Made by a program: the position numbers and the translations under genes. From Christensenella timonensis (GTDB taxonomy: Bacteria; Bacillota; Clostridia; Christensenellales; Christensenellaceae), in assembly GCF_900087015.1 (NCBI RefSeq), contig NZ_FLKP01000002.1:62001-126000 (forward strand): a DNA stretch of 64,000 nt. The letters are read 5' to 3'. Under the pieces are notes generated by a model. That model saw only the letters and a list, made by a program, of their open reading frames with translations, did not search any database and had not been told where the DNA came from. This document shows positions 8,465 through 18,339 of the stretch, piece by piece (the stretch's first letter is position 1; every line of letters starts with the position of its first letter).

Positions 8465-9816
8465 GTCTGCCTCTCCTTATTAAGCTGCTTTAAAAATCCC
8501 ATGGCATCTCCTGCCATCCCTTGTGCAATCCCCCCGTCAAACAACAACTGCAGCAGCCCATAACGGTTGCGCAGTTCCTTCGCATATATGATTCCATCCC
8601 TGGCCATCTGTTCGTCGACACCGATCTGGCAGGGCAGATACGGCGCGCCGATCCCGTTTAAGATGTCCGCCATTTCTTCCGCAGAGGGCAGGCTTTTTGC
8701 TACGCGCATAATCTCGTCCCAGTGCGCGGCAACCGCTTTCCGCCTTTCCTCCACCTGTTCCAGCGCGTTTTTGCGCATCTCCCGTTCCAGGCGGATCACT
8801 TCCGGCGCCGCCGGCCCATAGACGCGGCGGATCTCCCCTTCCCACTTTTCCTGCGAAAGAACGCGATCCCCTGGTTTTAAAAAAGCCTCTTTATTATTTT
8901 TAAGCAATTCATACAATTTTAAACTGATTACCGTACCGACCGCTACCTTCAACCCGTGGAGCGCATCCGGCTTGCCCTGCTGCAGGAGCATCATTTCCCA
9001 AAAATGCGAAAGATGGTGCTCGCTGCCCGAGGCCGGACGCGAGTTGCCGACGTAGCTCATGGTGATGCCCGAAAGCACGAGCCCCTCCATTACAGCGGCG
9101 ATCGCCCCTTTTTCGCGCCTGTTCGCGCCGTCCATCGCTTGTTTTACCACGTCCACACATTCCCGCATCATATTTTCCACAAAACCGCAGGCATATTCCC
9201 CTGTGACGATATGCGCCACCCGCCAATCGGCAAGGCACACATATTTTCCCAGCATATCGCCGATCCCGGCGCGTATCATTTCCATCGGCGCCCGGGCAAG
9301 GATATTTACATCCCCTATGATCGCTTTGGGCCGCCCCACTTCGTATGTCGTTTTTGTATCCTTAACGATCAGCGGCGCGACATTGGAGGCGTACCCGTCC
9401 ATCGATGGCGCTGTCGCAACCATGAAATAGTCGATATGGAGCTTGTGGCTCACAAATTTACACAGGTCGCCCAGCGTCCCGGATCCGACGCACACCATCA
9501 GGTCGCAACCGTCCGGAAGCCCTGCCAGCAGCACGCCCAGCGCATGTTCGTCAGGAATCAGTTCCGCCTCCGGGAAAACGGCCTTTGTACACAAGATACC
9601 GCTGCCTGCAAGCAGGGCCTCCGCCTGTTTCCCCGCAGCCGCATACGTGTTGGCATCCGCAACCATACATATGTTCTTATAGCCGCCTTCGCGTATCATT
9701 GCCGGCAATTCCAAAAGGGCGCCTTCGCCGATCACGATCCGGTCGATCCCACACCGGTGCGTCCTGTGGCATTCGCACGCAATGTCCCGGTTCAAATACT
9801 TTTCCCAGTCACGCAT
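8461..9816 (-). CDS. egsA: sn-Glycerol-1-phosphate dehydrogenase (AraM/EgsA family)
   Basis: A 451-residue member of the iron-containing alcohol dehydrogenase superfamily. The NAD(P)-binding GSGTLGDLCKFVS and the segment VATAPSMDGYASNVAP are characteristic of bacterial AraM and archaeal glycerol-1-phosphate dehydrogenases. Metal-ligand candidates are Asp in GIGDMLGK and His in SEHHLSHF and DALHGLKVAVG. The enzyme reduces dihydroxyacetone phosphate to glycerol-1-phosphate; in Bacillus this feeds heptaprenylglyceryl phosphate. A strong promoter and an AGGAGG ribosome site precede it, and the nitroreductase gene is coupled downstream. Confidence 0.88.
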   Translation of the reverse strand: MRDWEKYLNRDIACECHRTHRCGIDRIVIGEGALLELPAMIREGGYKNICMVADANTYAAAGKQAEALLAGSGILCTKAVFPEAELIPDEHALGVLLAGLPDGCDLMVCVGSGTLGDLCKFVSHKLHIDYFMVATAPSMDGYASNVAPLIVKDTKTTYEVGRPKAIIGDVNILARAPMEMIRAGIGDMLGKYVCLADWRVAHIVTGEYACGFVENMMRECVDVVKQAMDGANRREKGAIAAVMEGLVLSGITMSYVGNSRPASGSEHHLSHFWEMMLLQQGKPDALHGLKVAVGTVISLKLYELLKNNKEAFLKPGDRVLSQEKWEGEIRRVYGPAAPEVIRLEREMRKNALEQVEERRKAVAAHWDEIMRVAKSLPSAEEMADILNGIGAPYLPCQIGVDEQMARDGIIYAKELRNRYGLLQLLFDGGIAQGMAGDAMGFLKQLNKERQT

Positions 9817-9847
9817 CCGCTTTTCCTCCTAAATTCTTTCCCTTTGC

Positions 9848-9876
9848 ATTATAGGGGGATTTTAAAAAGATTGCAA
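9848..9876 (-). promoter_or_regulatory. Sigma-A promoter of the egsA-nitroreductase operon
   Basis: Minus-strand TTGCAA (9876-9871), a 17-base spacer and consensus TATAAT (9853-9848), about 32 bases before the start codon. Confidence 0.75.
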
Positions 9877-9878
9877 TC

Positions 9879-9911
9879 AAAAAAGCCGCGCCTGTTACGG
9901 TACGGCTTTCT
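9879..9911 (-). terminator. Terminator after the GGDEF/EAL gene
   Basis: Minus-strand stem AAAGCCG paired with CGGCTTT, with inner CC/GG pairs, followed by a T run, 20 bases after the stop at 9931. Confidence 0.75.
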
Positions 9912-9930
9912 TATCAATTTTCCTGTTTAT

Positions 9931-12900
9931 TTACCCTTCTGCCATGAGCAACTTTTCAAATTCGCTCACCGGCATGGGCCTTGAAAAATAGAACCCCTGC
10001 GCGATCTCACAGCCTACGCCCATCAGGAAATCCGCCTGTTCCTTCGTTTCCACGCCCTCCGGGATCACATGTAGGTCGAGCGTGTTTGCCATGGCCACCG
10101 TGTAACGGATCACCGTCTTTCCCTTTGCCGTAGCGACCGTTTCGTTTAAAAACTCCCGATCCAGCTTGATCGTATTGACCATAGCGTTTTTCAGCATATT
10201 GAGCGAGGAATACCCCGACCCGAAATCATCCATCGAAAAACGAAAGCCTGCCTGCCGCAGCTTGTTCATCTTCTCATAAAGCTCGTCCGGATTTTCGATG
10301 AACGTGCTTTCCGTCAGCTCCAGCTCGACCATCCTTTTGGGGATCCCGTATTTCTCCGTCAGTGCGATGATCTTCTCCTTGAAATTGCGGTTGAAGATAT
10401 GCAGCCGCGATACGTTGACGGATACAGGCACCTCTCGGTAGCCTTTATCCAGCCATGCACGCATGCTTTTAAAGGTCTCCTCCCAGATATATTCGTCCAG
10501 GCGGATCACAAACCCATTCGTCTCAAAAAGGGGGATAAAACGCTCCGGGCCGATCATCCCTTCCTTGGGATGGTTCCAGCGAGCCAGCGCTTCCGCCCCC
10601 ACGATCCGCGACGTACGGATATCGTGCTTGGGCTGTAGGTAAACGACAAATTGTCCTTTTTCAAGCGCCGCTTCCATTTCGTCTTCGATTTTCCGCTCGT
10701 CGATCTGCCGCGCACGCAGCTTGTCGTCATAAAATGCGATATGTGAAAGCGTACTTCCCTTGACCGTTTTCAAGGCCAGCTGCGCCCAGTCGCAGAGTAT
10801 GCTTACCGGCGTATCCCTGTCGTCCACGATGCATATCCCAAAGTAGGGTATGATGCGGTACCCAAGCTTATAGCTTTCAAGCGCCCTTGACAGCTCCTCC
10901 GAAAGCTCCCTGATCTCCCGCCGGTCTTCATAGGCGACGCACATGCAGAAGATATCGCCGCCCAGGCGGCCATATGCGTCCTGTACTCCCATCTTTTCCC
11001 GGAGCATCGCCGCAATGAATTGCAGCAGCTTATCCCCTTCCTCCATACCGTAAAGGTCGTTGATATATTTAAAGCGATGGATATCCATGCGGATGACCGC
11101 GTATTTCTTATCCGCGTTCGCATGCAAAAGCTTGCGGGTACGCGCATAGAATTCCTGGATGTTGTAAATACCTGTGAGCATATCGAATTCTGCACGGTAT
11201 TTGAGCGCTTCCTGTGACTTCGTCACTTCGTCCACATCGTTCAAAGTTCCTAATACGCGTTCAACATTTCCCTGTTCGTCCAGAATATGCGTTTGCGCCA
11301 CCTTGTACCAGCGGTACTCTCCTGCCTTGCTTTTCAGGCGCAGCACCACTTCCAAATACGGACTGCCCTTCCTGATCTCCTGTATGAACTTTTCCAGCGC
11401 CGGGACATCGCCCGGATGGACTACGCCATCCTCCAGCCACGCCAGCAAAACGTCCCGGCTTTTGAGGTCGCCATAATCCCCAGCAAGCGTTTCCGCCAAT
11501 TTGCAAGGAATATAACGTTCTTTTGTCTTTGTGTTCCATTCAAAGACGATCGTCCCCGTCTGCTCTAAGACGATGCGGTAACGCTCATCCGCCAGCTGCT
11601 GTTTGCGCAGCTCCTTATTTTGTTCCAGCACATCGTCCGATCTTTTCTTTTCGTCGATGTCCATAATGAAACAGAGGAATATCTCATCATCCCCTTGGCT
11701 CCGCTTGACCGGCAGTACGGTCAGCGACGCCCAGCGGTATTCCCCATTTTGCAGCAGTTTGCGGAACTCCCCGATCCTGCTTTCCGCCCCGGACGAGAAC
11801 TCCCTGCGCACTTTCTCCAGCTCAAAAAACTGTAAAAACCGCTCCCTGTCTTCCGGATGGATCATATTGCCTGCGACTTCGGCCACGCCCTCCGTCAAAA
11901 CACCGCCCTCCGCCGGGATCACATACTTGCCCGGCGTATGGTAAACAGCTTTGTATGTATTCTTTGTGACATTCATCTCATATAATTCATCGTAAATATT
12001 CCGCAGTGCGGAATCGTATTGCTCAACTATGTTCTTTTTATGCTCATCCTCTTTTTGCTGCGTGATATCGCGCTCCGCAAGAACGGCCACCGGGTGCTCC
12101 CCCTCTTCGACAAACACGCTGAGCTCATACCATTTGGTTTGTTCCTTTTGGTCTTTTATACAGAGCTGGACGGTCTTGAAGCGCCGGTCTCCATGCGCCA
12201 TCCGGCGCAGGGAATCTACCGCGAGCAGGGACTTGATCCGTTCCTTTTCCGCCTCTTCCCCAATATGGCCGAGGTGTGCCTCAAGCATCGTTTTATAGCT
12301 GCCTTTCGGAGGGTCATTGCCCATATCCTTTCCTTTATATACGATATAGGCGCATTCTTCTGTTACAAGGTCGATCTCCGCCACCATATCGCACGACTGC
12401 CGAAACAGGCTGTATGCCCGGTTTTCCTGCTTTTTGCGTTCCTCCTGCTGCCTGCGGGATTTTGTGATGTCCTTGATCAGCACCAGGACTTTATGGTTGT
12501 CCCTGTCCCAGATCCCCGCCGGCAGGATCGTCGCGATGATCCAGTGGTATTCCCCATCTGTCCCCAGCCTCCTGTATTCCCCGATGACTTCCTTTTCCCC
12601 CGCATCAAAACGGCTGGTCAGCACAGCGGCGTCATACAGCCTGTCGTGCAAAAAGGCATCGTCCGGATGCACGGCCTTTTTTGTGTAATCCGCGTTGTCG
12701 TTGCGGTAGCTTCCGCTGCTGTCAAGGATCTTTAAGATATCCTTGTTCTGCAAAATAAGATTCAACGTGTCGTTGATCAGATCCCCTTCATAGATCTCCG
12801 TATAACTTCCATTGAGCAGGTATTCATACGCCGGGTTCAGCGTTTCGCCCTTCCCCCGCAAAGCAGCCTCCCCATCGCCCATTTCTTTGGGTATTTCGTC

Positions 12901-14649
12901 GCTGTGGAGTTTCGTGATGATGCCCGCAAAGAGCTGGGCATTGCCGCTTTCGTCACGCGTCACCTTACCCCTGCAATGCACCCACACCCATTGCCCGTTA
13001 CGGTTTTTGACGCGATAAACAAGGTCGTGGATATCCGTGAGTCCATCCGCTAAGTCCTGCATGTTTTGGAAAAACGCCTCCCGCTGGTCTTTATGGATCA
13101 GCGCTCCCCAGACCGGTACGGTATCGTAGATCACTTCTCCCGGCAAACCGAATTCCTCCACCATCGCCGGCGGAAAACGGAACAGGTTGGTCTGCATGTT
13201 ACACAAATAGATATAATCGTTGGTGCTGTCCGTCAGCGCTTCATACAGATGCTCTTTATCGTAGGCAAAGGAATCGATATCTGCCTTTTTAATCCGTCCG
13301 GTGTGGTAGGCACGTTTTTTCTGGTACATGATCTCGTCCGCGTCCGCGACGATTTCAGGTATCTGCCTTTGGTCGGAGGGCGGAAGTTCCACCAGTCCAT
13401 AACAAAAGCTAAGTTCATAGGGCAGCTGCTCCCGTTTCACGGTCAGGGCCAGCTGTTCCAATATCCTGCGCATCACGCGGTCTGCCGCCCGTTCGTTGCA
13501 ATGCCGGAATAGGACGACAAATTCATCGCCGCTCATACGGAAAGAGAAATTCTCCGGATCGAGCGCATCCTCAACCGCTTTTGAAATACGCACCAGGAGT
13601 TTATCGCCTTCGGTATGGCCATAGGTATCGTTTACCAACTTTAAAAAATTGATATCATACAGGCAGACCGTGATCGTTTCATTTTGCCGGCGTGCCTGTT
13701 CGATTGCCGCCTTCATTACCTCTTTTCCCGCACGCCGGTTCCTGATCCCCGTCAGTTCGTCGATGCTTGCGGCCCTTTTCAATTTTTTGGAATTTGTGAT
13801 ATCGGTCGACTGCTGGAGATGTACGATGCGTCCGTCCATCCACGGCACCAGGCTATCGCAGCATTCAAAGACTTTCCCGGCTGCCGAACTGTCGTCCTCC
13901 CAAACACAGGAAGGATTCGGTTGTTTGCTTGTTTCAAGCTGCGGGATCGGGCAAAATTCGCACCTCTCCTTTTTCCCTTCCTGCAATACCTTCCAGCATA
14001 TTTCACCTTCCGGTTCTTCCAGCCCGTAAGTTTCCCTGATCACATTGTTGGCAAAAAGGATACGATCCGTCTGCGGATCCGTGATCAGAACGCCCATGCG
14101 GACATTGTCCATCAACTGGTTAAAGACCCATGTCTGCTCCGCCTGGCTTTCGTTCTTTTCTTTATTGGAAAAAGCGATCCGCACTGTAAAGGCCAGGGAA
14201 CCCAGTATATCATTGTCTTTTTTTGTCCACAGTCCTGCCTTTTCGGCAATGATGACCCCCATCAGAAAACCATCCGCAAAAACCGGCTTCACCGCCAAAA
14301 AATCCTCGACCGCTTCCCCGAGCACCACGGCTGATTCCCGTTTGAAGCGTTCGATCCCTTCTTCGCTGCCCAGCAAGCCCGGCCAGTCCGGTATTTGAAA
14401 AACCGGGAATTCCCTGTGATCCTTCGATACAAAAACCTTTCCGTCGCGGCAGGCAGCGTATTCCTTGACCTGTCCCTGCCTGTTGAAACGCAAAAGCGCC
14501 ATGCCCCGCAAGGAAATATACCCCTTTACAAACGCCATAAAGTGTTCGATAACTGCATCAAGCGGCTTCTGGTCGCACACATAGGCTTCCAGCATACCCA
14601 AGTTGCCATTCAGTTGTTTGATGTATTCCAGTTCATTCGCTTCCCGCAT
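9931..14649 (-). CDS. Multi-PAS c-di-GMP protein with two GGDEF domains and one EAL domain
   Basis: A 1572-residue soluble signalling protein with no membrane segment. Approximate order: GAF-like region (1-160), PAS (165-280), GGDEF-1 (285-450) with MSGDEF at about 372, a run of PAS/PAC units (455-1140), GGDEF-2 (1145-1305) and EAL (1315-1565). GGDEF-1 keeps SGDEF, a variant found in active cyclases. GGDEF-2 reads GGDIF near 1230, losing the catalytic Glu, so it is probably inactive or regulatory. The EAL domain retains GAEALARW, ELTEST, DDFGSG, KLDREF and PEGVET, consistent with an active phosphodiesterase. It may switch c-di-GMP up or down in response to several ligands or redox cues. Confidence 0.92.
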   Translation of the reverse strand: MREANELEYIKQLNGNLGMLEAYVCDQKPLDAVIEHFMAFVKGYISLRGMALLRFNRQGQVKEYAACRDGKVFVSKDHREFPVFQIPDWPGLLGSEEGIERFKRESAVVLGEAVEDFLAVKPVFADGFLMGVIIAEKAGLWTKKDNDILGSLAFTVRIAFSNKEKNESQAEQTWVFNQLMDNVRMGVLITDPQTDRILFANNVIRETYGLEEPEGEICWKVLQEGKKERCEFCPIPQLETSKQPNPSCVWEDDSSAAGKVFECCDSLVPWMDGRIVHLQQSTDITNSKKLKRAASIDELTGIRNRRAGKEVMKAAIEQARRQNETITVCLYDINFLKLVNDTYGHTEGDKLLVRISKAVEDALDPENFSFRMSGDEFVVLFRHCNERAADRVMRRILEQLALTVKREQLPYELSFCYGLVELPPSDQRQIPEIVADADEIMYQKKRAYHTGRIKKADIDSFAYDKEHLYEALTDSTNDYIYLCNMQTNLFRFPPAMVEEFGLPGEVIYDTVPVWGALIHKDQREAFFQNMQDLADGLTDIHDLVYRVKNRNGQWVWVHCRGKVTRDESGNAQLFAGIITKLHSDEIPKEMGDGEAALRGKGETLNPAYEYLLNGSYTEIYEGDLINDTLNLILQNKDILKILDSSGSYRNDNADYTKKAVHPDDAFLHDRLYDAAVLTSRFDAGEKEVIGEYRRLGTDGEYHWIIATILPAGIWDRDNHKVLVLIKDITKSRRQQEERKKQENRAYSLFRQSCDMVAEIDLVTEECAYIVYKGKDMGNDPPKGSYKTMLEAHLGHIGEEAEKERIKSLLAVDSLRRMAHGDRRFKTVQLCIKDQKEQTKWYELSVFVEEGEHPVAVLAERDITQQKEDEHKKNIVEQYDSALRNIYDELYEMNVTKNTYKAVYHTPGKYVIPAEGGVLTEGVAEVAGNMIHPEDRERFLQFFELEKVRREFSSGAESRIGEFRKLLQNGEYRWASLTVLPVKRSQGDDEIFLCFIMDIDEKKRSDDVLEQNKELRKQQLADERYRIVLEQTGTIVFEWNTKTKERYIPCKLAETLAGDYGDLKSRDVLLAWLEDGVVHPGDVPALEKFIQEIRKGSPYLEVVLRLKSKAGEYRWYKVAQTHILDEQGNVERVLGTLNDVDEVTKSQEALKYRAEFDMLTGIYNIQEFYARTRKLLHANADKKYAVIRMDIHRFKYINDLYGMEEGDKLLQFIAAMLREKMGVQDAYGRLGGDIFCMCVAYEDRREIRELSEELSRALESYKLGYRIIPYFGICIVDDRDTPVSILCDWAQLALKTVKGSTLSHIAFYDDKLRARQIDERKIEDEMEAALEKGQFVVYLQPKHDIRTSRIVGAEALARWNHPKEGMIGPERFIPLFETNGFVIRLDEYIWEETFKSMRAWLDKGYREVPVSVNVSRLHIFNRNFKEKIIALTEKYGIPKRMVELELTESTFIENPDELYEKMNKLRQAGFRFSMDDFGSGYSSLNMLKNAMVNTIKLDREFLNETVATAKGKTVIRYTVAMANTLDLHVIPEGVETKEQADFLMGVGCEIAQGFYFSRPMPVSEFEKLLMAEG

Positions 14650-14714
14650 AATAATATACCTGTCTTAATTAGTATTGTTTTTGCAACAACACGTTATGGC
14701 CATTACTTTTTTCC

Positions 14715-14743
14715 ATTATACCTTTTCACCATGCGCAAAACAA
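14715..14743 (-). promoter_or_regulatory. Promoter of the GGDEF/EAL gene
   Basis: Minus-strand TTGTTT (14743-14738), 17-base spacer and TATAAT (14720-14715). The ribosome site before 14649 is weak (ACAGG). Confidence 0.6.
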
Positions 14744-14772
14744 TCCCCGGAGAATTTTTCTGGTAAAACAGA

Positions 14773-14806
14773 AAACCGGCTTGCTTTCTGTTTGCAATAC
14801 CGGTTT
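14773..14806 (-). terminator. Terminator of the first sugar ABC operon
   Basis: Minus-strand stem AAACCGG...TTGC paired with GCAA...CCGGTTT, followed by a T-rich stretch, downstream of the epimerase gene that ends at 14862. Confidence 0.65.
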
Positions 14807-14861
14807 CCCGCTTGTGGTATTCACGGTAAAAATCGTTTTCCCACTATTTTATTGAGGAAAG

Positions 14862-15809
14862 TTATTTCAGCAGTTCCTCTTCGCGTTCCTGAAAATACAG
14901 CGTATCTGCGACCTGTTTGTCCTTTGCCTGCGCGCTGTGCTGTCCATACATAATGGCGTAGGAATTCCTGCCCGCTCCAAGCGGCTCTCCCGTCACAAAC
15001 CTGCCGTCCCTGTTGTAGCCCATCACATAAAGCGCACGGATGATCGTATCCACATCCATCATGCCGTTGCCGAGCGGCAGGCGGTTGGTATCCTCGATGT
15101 GCAGGTTCACAAGCCGCTCGCCCGCCGCGAGGATCGCTTCAGAGATATGCCGCTCCCCGCACAGCATGTGGAAAATATCGCCGTTGATGTGCTGCACGCC
15201 CGGATGCCCGACATCCGCGATATACTGCTGCGCGCTCTTGATCGTCGAGCACATGGCTACCTCCGCCGAATTGATGGGTTCGATCGCACATTTGACGCCA
15301 TATTCCACAAAGACATCCGCCACCGACCGCAATGTACTTACACTGCGTGCATAATCCGATGTGTCATACGGTTCGCTCCTGCCCACCGTACCGGGTACGA
15401 CAAGCATATATTCCCCGCCAACCTCCTTGCAGAACTTTACTTCCTCGATGATATATTCGCGCGCGGTCTGCCGTACAAAATTGTTATTGGTGGACAGCGT
15501 ATTGGAATCCGAGAAGAAACCGCAGATCCCCGAACATTTGATCCCGTATTTTTCAAGGATCGCCTTTGTCCCGGCAAGGTCTGCCTGGTAGCCGATATCC
15601 TTGCCGCCGTAGTTGCCTCCCAGCTCGATATACGGCACTTGGAAGCGTGCCAGCCGCTCCACCGATTCCTCCAATTCTTCCAGTCCAAATACCCATGTAC
15701 TAAACGAGAGGTTCATCCTCTTTTGCAGGCGTTCCGGATGTTCCGCCTTTAATTTGTCAAAGTCATATTTGATCTTCCGGTTGATCTCTTCCAGTCTTTG
15801 CAGTTTCAT
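14862..15809 (-). CDS. Sugar phosphate isomerase/epimerase (TIM-barrel, AP-endonuclease-2 family)
   Basis: A 315-residue TIM-barrel protein related to IolE and ketose 3-epimerases. Metal ligands typical of the family can be placed: Glu in AIEPINSAE, Asp and His in INGDIFH, His in NLHIEDTN, and Glu in VTGEPLG. The gene is the last of an operon with a ribose-type ABC transporter, 12 bases after the permease, so it probably acts on the imported sugar or polyol (epimerisation, isomerisation or dehydration). The substrate is not known. The ATG at 15809 has an AAGGGGG ribosome site. Confidence 0.85.
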   Translation of the reverse strand: MKLQRLEEINRKIKYDFDKLKAEHPERLQKRMNLSFSTWVFGLEELEESVERLARFQVPYIELGGNYGGKDIGYQADLAGTKAILEKYGIKCSGICGFFSDSNTLSTNNNFVRQTAREYIIEEVKFCKEVGGEYMLVVPGTVGRSEPYDTSDYARSVSTLRSVADVFVEYGVKCAIEPINSAEVAMCSTIKSAQQYIADVGHPGVQHINGDIFHMLCGERHISEAILAAGERLVNLHIEDTNRLPLGNGMMDVDTIIRALYVMGYNRDGRFVTGEPLGAGRNSYAIMYGQHSAQAKDKQVADTLYFQEREEELLK

Positions 15810-15821
15810 AACGAATCCCCC

Positions 15822-16799
15822 TTATTTTGATACCCGCAGGCGCATAGAGCTGATGGCAATGGAAACGATGATCAGTACGCCAAAGGATATCTGCTGCAAA
15901 TATGGGCTTACTTTCAAAAGATTGAGCGCATTGAAGATGATGCCCGTCAAAAGCACGCCGCAGAACGTTCCCAGCATGTTTCCCTTGCCGCCGTTGATGG
16001 GCGCGCCGCCGATGATGACCGCGCCGATCGCCTGCAGCTCCATGCCCGCGCCCGTCGAAGCCTGCGCCGCCCCCAGTCGCGATACCAGCATGATGACCGC
16101 GATACCCGTCATGATACCGCTGGTGATAAAGAACTTGATCTTATTCCAGTTGACCTTGATCCCCGCAAGGTATGCCGCCTGCGTGTTGTTGCCGATCGCG
16201 AACACGCGCCGTCCGAACTGCGTATGCTTTAACAGGAAGTGGATCGCCAGATAACCGATCAGGCTGATGACGAACAGCAGCGGGATCGCGTTAAACAAAT
16301 ACGTCCCCGCAAAATATTCCATGCGGTTGAATATCGTCACGTTGCCTCCGCCCGTGATCGTCAGGCAAAGTCCCGTGTAGATGCTTGTCGTCGCGAGGGT
16401 AATGATGAACGACGGCGCTTTGAACAGTACGGACAGCGCGCCGTTTAAAGCCGAGCAGCCTACCGCAACGCCCAGCCCTACGAGCATAGCCACGCCGTCC
16501 GGCGCGCCCCTGTCGATGGACAGGCACATCATCGTGCTTGCAAAGCCCACGATCGCGCCGATAGAAATATCGAAGTTACCGGATATGATCAATACCGTCA
16601 CGCCTGCCGAGATCAGCCCCAGCGTCGATACCTGGGACAGCACGCCCTTGATATTATCGATCGAAACAAATTTTGGATTGATCACCGTTGTCACGATCCC
16701 GATCGCCAGTATGATCAGGATCAGGTAAAAAGACTGCGAGCTGACCACCTTCCTCAGCGTCGCGTTTTTCTGTAGTAATGCCCTGCTATTGTCTTTCAT
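15822..16799 (-). CDS. Sugar ABC transporter permease (RbsC family)
   Basis: A 325-residue polytopic membrane protein with about ten hydrophobic segments. It carries the family segment AIGAVIIGGAPINGGKG, and the SAGVTVLIISGNFDISIGAI segment found in ribose/xylose/galactose permeases. I place the start at ATG 16799 because AGGAGG lies 9 bases upstream; the longer frame from 16820 would overlap the ATPase gene further. It forms the channel used by the binding protein encoded at 18403-19572. Confidence 0.92.
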   Translation of the reverse strand: MKDNSRALLQKNATLRKVVSSQSFYLILIILAIGIVTTVINPKFVSIDNIKGVLSQVSTLGLISAGVTVLIISGNFDISIGAIVGFASTMMCLSIDRGAPDGVAMLVGLGVAVGCSALNGALSVLFKAPSFIITLATTSIYTGLCLTITGGGNVTIFNRMEYFAGTYLFNAIPLLFVISLIGYLAIHFLLKHTQFGRRVFAIGNNTQAAYLAGIKVNWNKIKFFITSGIMTGIAVIMLVSRLGAAQASTGAGMELQAIGAVIIGGAPINGGKGNMLGTFCGVLLTGIIFNALNLLKVSPYLQQISFGVLIIVSIAISSMRLRVSK

Positions 16800-18297
16800 T
16801 TTGGCTTTCCTCCTGTGCAATCCCCAGATACATCCCCATCAGTTTTTCCTCCGTCAGGTTTTCCGGAGATATGATACTGACCAGTTCCCCTTCGCGCAGA
16901 ATACCGATCCGGTCGCTCATCGAAAGGATCTCCGGCATATCCGACGACACCATCAGGATCGCTTTGCCCTGCCGGGCCAGTTGAACCATCAGTTTATATA
17001 TCTCTTCGCGCGCGCCGATATCCACGCCCTTTGTGGGTTCATCGAAGATGATGATATTACAATCCGACAAGAGCCAGCGCGCCAGAATACTTTTTTGCTG
17101 GTTCCCTCCCGACAGCCGCTCGATATCCTGGTCGATGCCCGTTGTCTTGAGGTTCAGTTTTTTGACCATTTCTTCAGTCGCACGTTTGTCTTCCTTCAAA
17201 TTCAAAAATACCTTGTTTTCATTGCGGACAATACAGATATTCTCCTTGATACTGCGTTGCAAAAACATACCGTCGCCCTTGCGGTCTTCGCCCAGCATGC
17301 AAATGCCGTTTGCGATCGCGTCGCGTGGCGATTTGATGCTGGCTTCCTTTCCGTCGATCAAAATACGCCCCGTCTGCTTTTTAGCCACGCCGTACAAAAG
17401 GTGCATCAGCTCCGTACGTCCCGAACCGACCAGCCCGCCGATGCCGAAAATCTCGCCCCGGCGCACGGAAAAACTGATCTCATGCACCGCGGGCATCCGC
17501 GATATCCTTTCTACCTTTAAGTATTCTTCCCCGATGTCCACGCGTTCGCGCTTAAAAAACAGCGACGCTTCCCTGCCTACCATTGCGGCGATAATTTCTT
17601 CGTTCGTGACCTTGGACGCTTCATAGCAGCCCGTTACATTCCCATCCTTGATGACGGTGATCGTATCGGCCAGCTCAAAGACCTCTTCTAAGTAATGCGA
17701 AATATATATGATACCGATGCCTTCTTTCGCCAGCCGTTTCACCGTCGCAAGCAACATGCCCGATTCCTCCTCCCCCAGCGAGGCCGTCGGTTCGTCCATG
17801 ATAATGACCCGCGCCTTACGCTGGAGCGCTTTGGCAATCTGCAGCATCTGCTTTTGTGCGGGGGAGATGTCCTCTACCAGCGTATCCGCCTTGATGGTCA
17901 TGCGCAGGTCGTCAAGCAATGCCTGCGTGATTTCCTCCTGCTCCTTTTTGTTGACGACGCCGCCCTTCGCGACTTCCCCGCCCAAAAAGATATTGTCCGC
18001 CACGGTCAAGGTATCGATCAGGTCGGAATCCTGGTAAATGGTGGAGATCCCCAGTTCTATGGGTATCTGCGGATTACTGTATTCGCGTTTTTGTCCAAAC
18101 AGGAGGATATCCCCGTAATCCGGCGTGATCGCCCCGGATAATATTTTGATAAAGGTGGATTTCCCCGCGCCGTTTTCGCCGACGATACAATGCACCTCGC
18201 CTTCATGCAGGGCAAAATCCATGTTACGCAGTACGGTAACGCCCGAATAGCTTTTGGTTATGTTTGTCAGTTCTAAAATCTGTTTCCCGTATGTCAT
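16786..18297 (-). CDS. Sugar ABC transporter ATP-binding protein (RbsA type, two ABC domains)
   Basis: A 503-residue protein with two fused nucleotide-binding domains. The first has Walker A GENGAGKST and Walker B MDEPTASL; its signature region reads ISPAQKQ. The second has a degenerate Walker A (GLVGSGRTE), signature LSGGNQQK and Walker B FDEPTKGVD, the usual asymmetry of RbsA/MglA proteins. It powers import of a monosaccharide through the adjacent permease. Its 3' end overlaps the permease start by 14 bases. A strong hairpin separates it from the upstream binding-protein gene. Confidence 0.94.
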   Translation of the reverse strand: MTYGKQILELTNITKSYSGVTVLRNMDFALHEGEVHCIVGENGAGKSTFIKILSGAITPDYGDILLFGQKREYSNPQIPIELGISTIYQDSDLIDTLTVADNIFLGGEVAKGGVVNKKEQEEITQALLDDLRMTIKADTLVEDISPAQKQMLQIAKALQRKARVIIMDEPTASLGEEESGMLLATVKRLAKEGIGIIYISHYLEEVFELADTITVIKDGNVTGCYEASKVTNEEIIAAMVGREASLFFKRERVDIGEEYLKVERISRMPAVHEISFSVRRGEIFGIGGLVGSGRTELMHLLYGVAKKQTGRILIDGKEASIKSPRDAIANGICMLGEDRKGDGMFLQRSIKENICIVRNENKVFLNLKEDKRATEEMVKKLNLKTTGIDQDIERLSGGNQQKSILARWLLSDCNIIIFDEPTKGVDIGAREEIYKLMVQLARQGKAILMVSSDMPEILSMSDRIGILREGELVSIISPENLTEEKLMGMYLGIAQEESQNERQ

Positions 18298-18339
18298 ACC
18301 ACAAAACTCCCGTCTTCAGAGTCCTTTTTACGGGGGATG

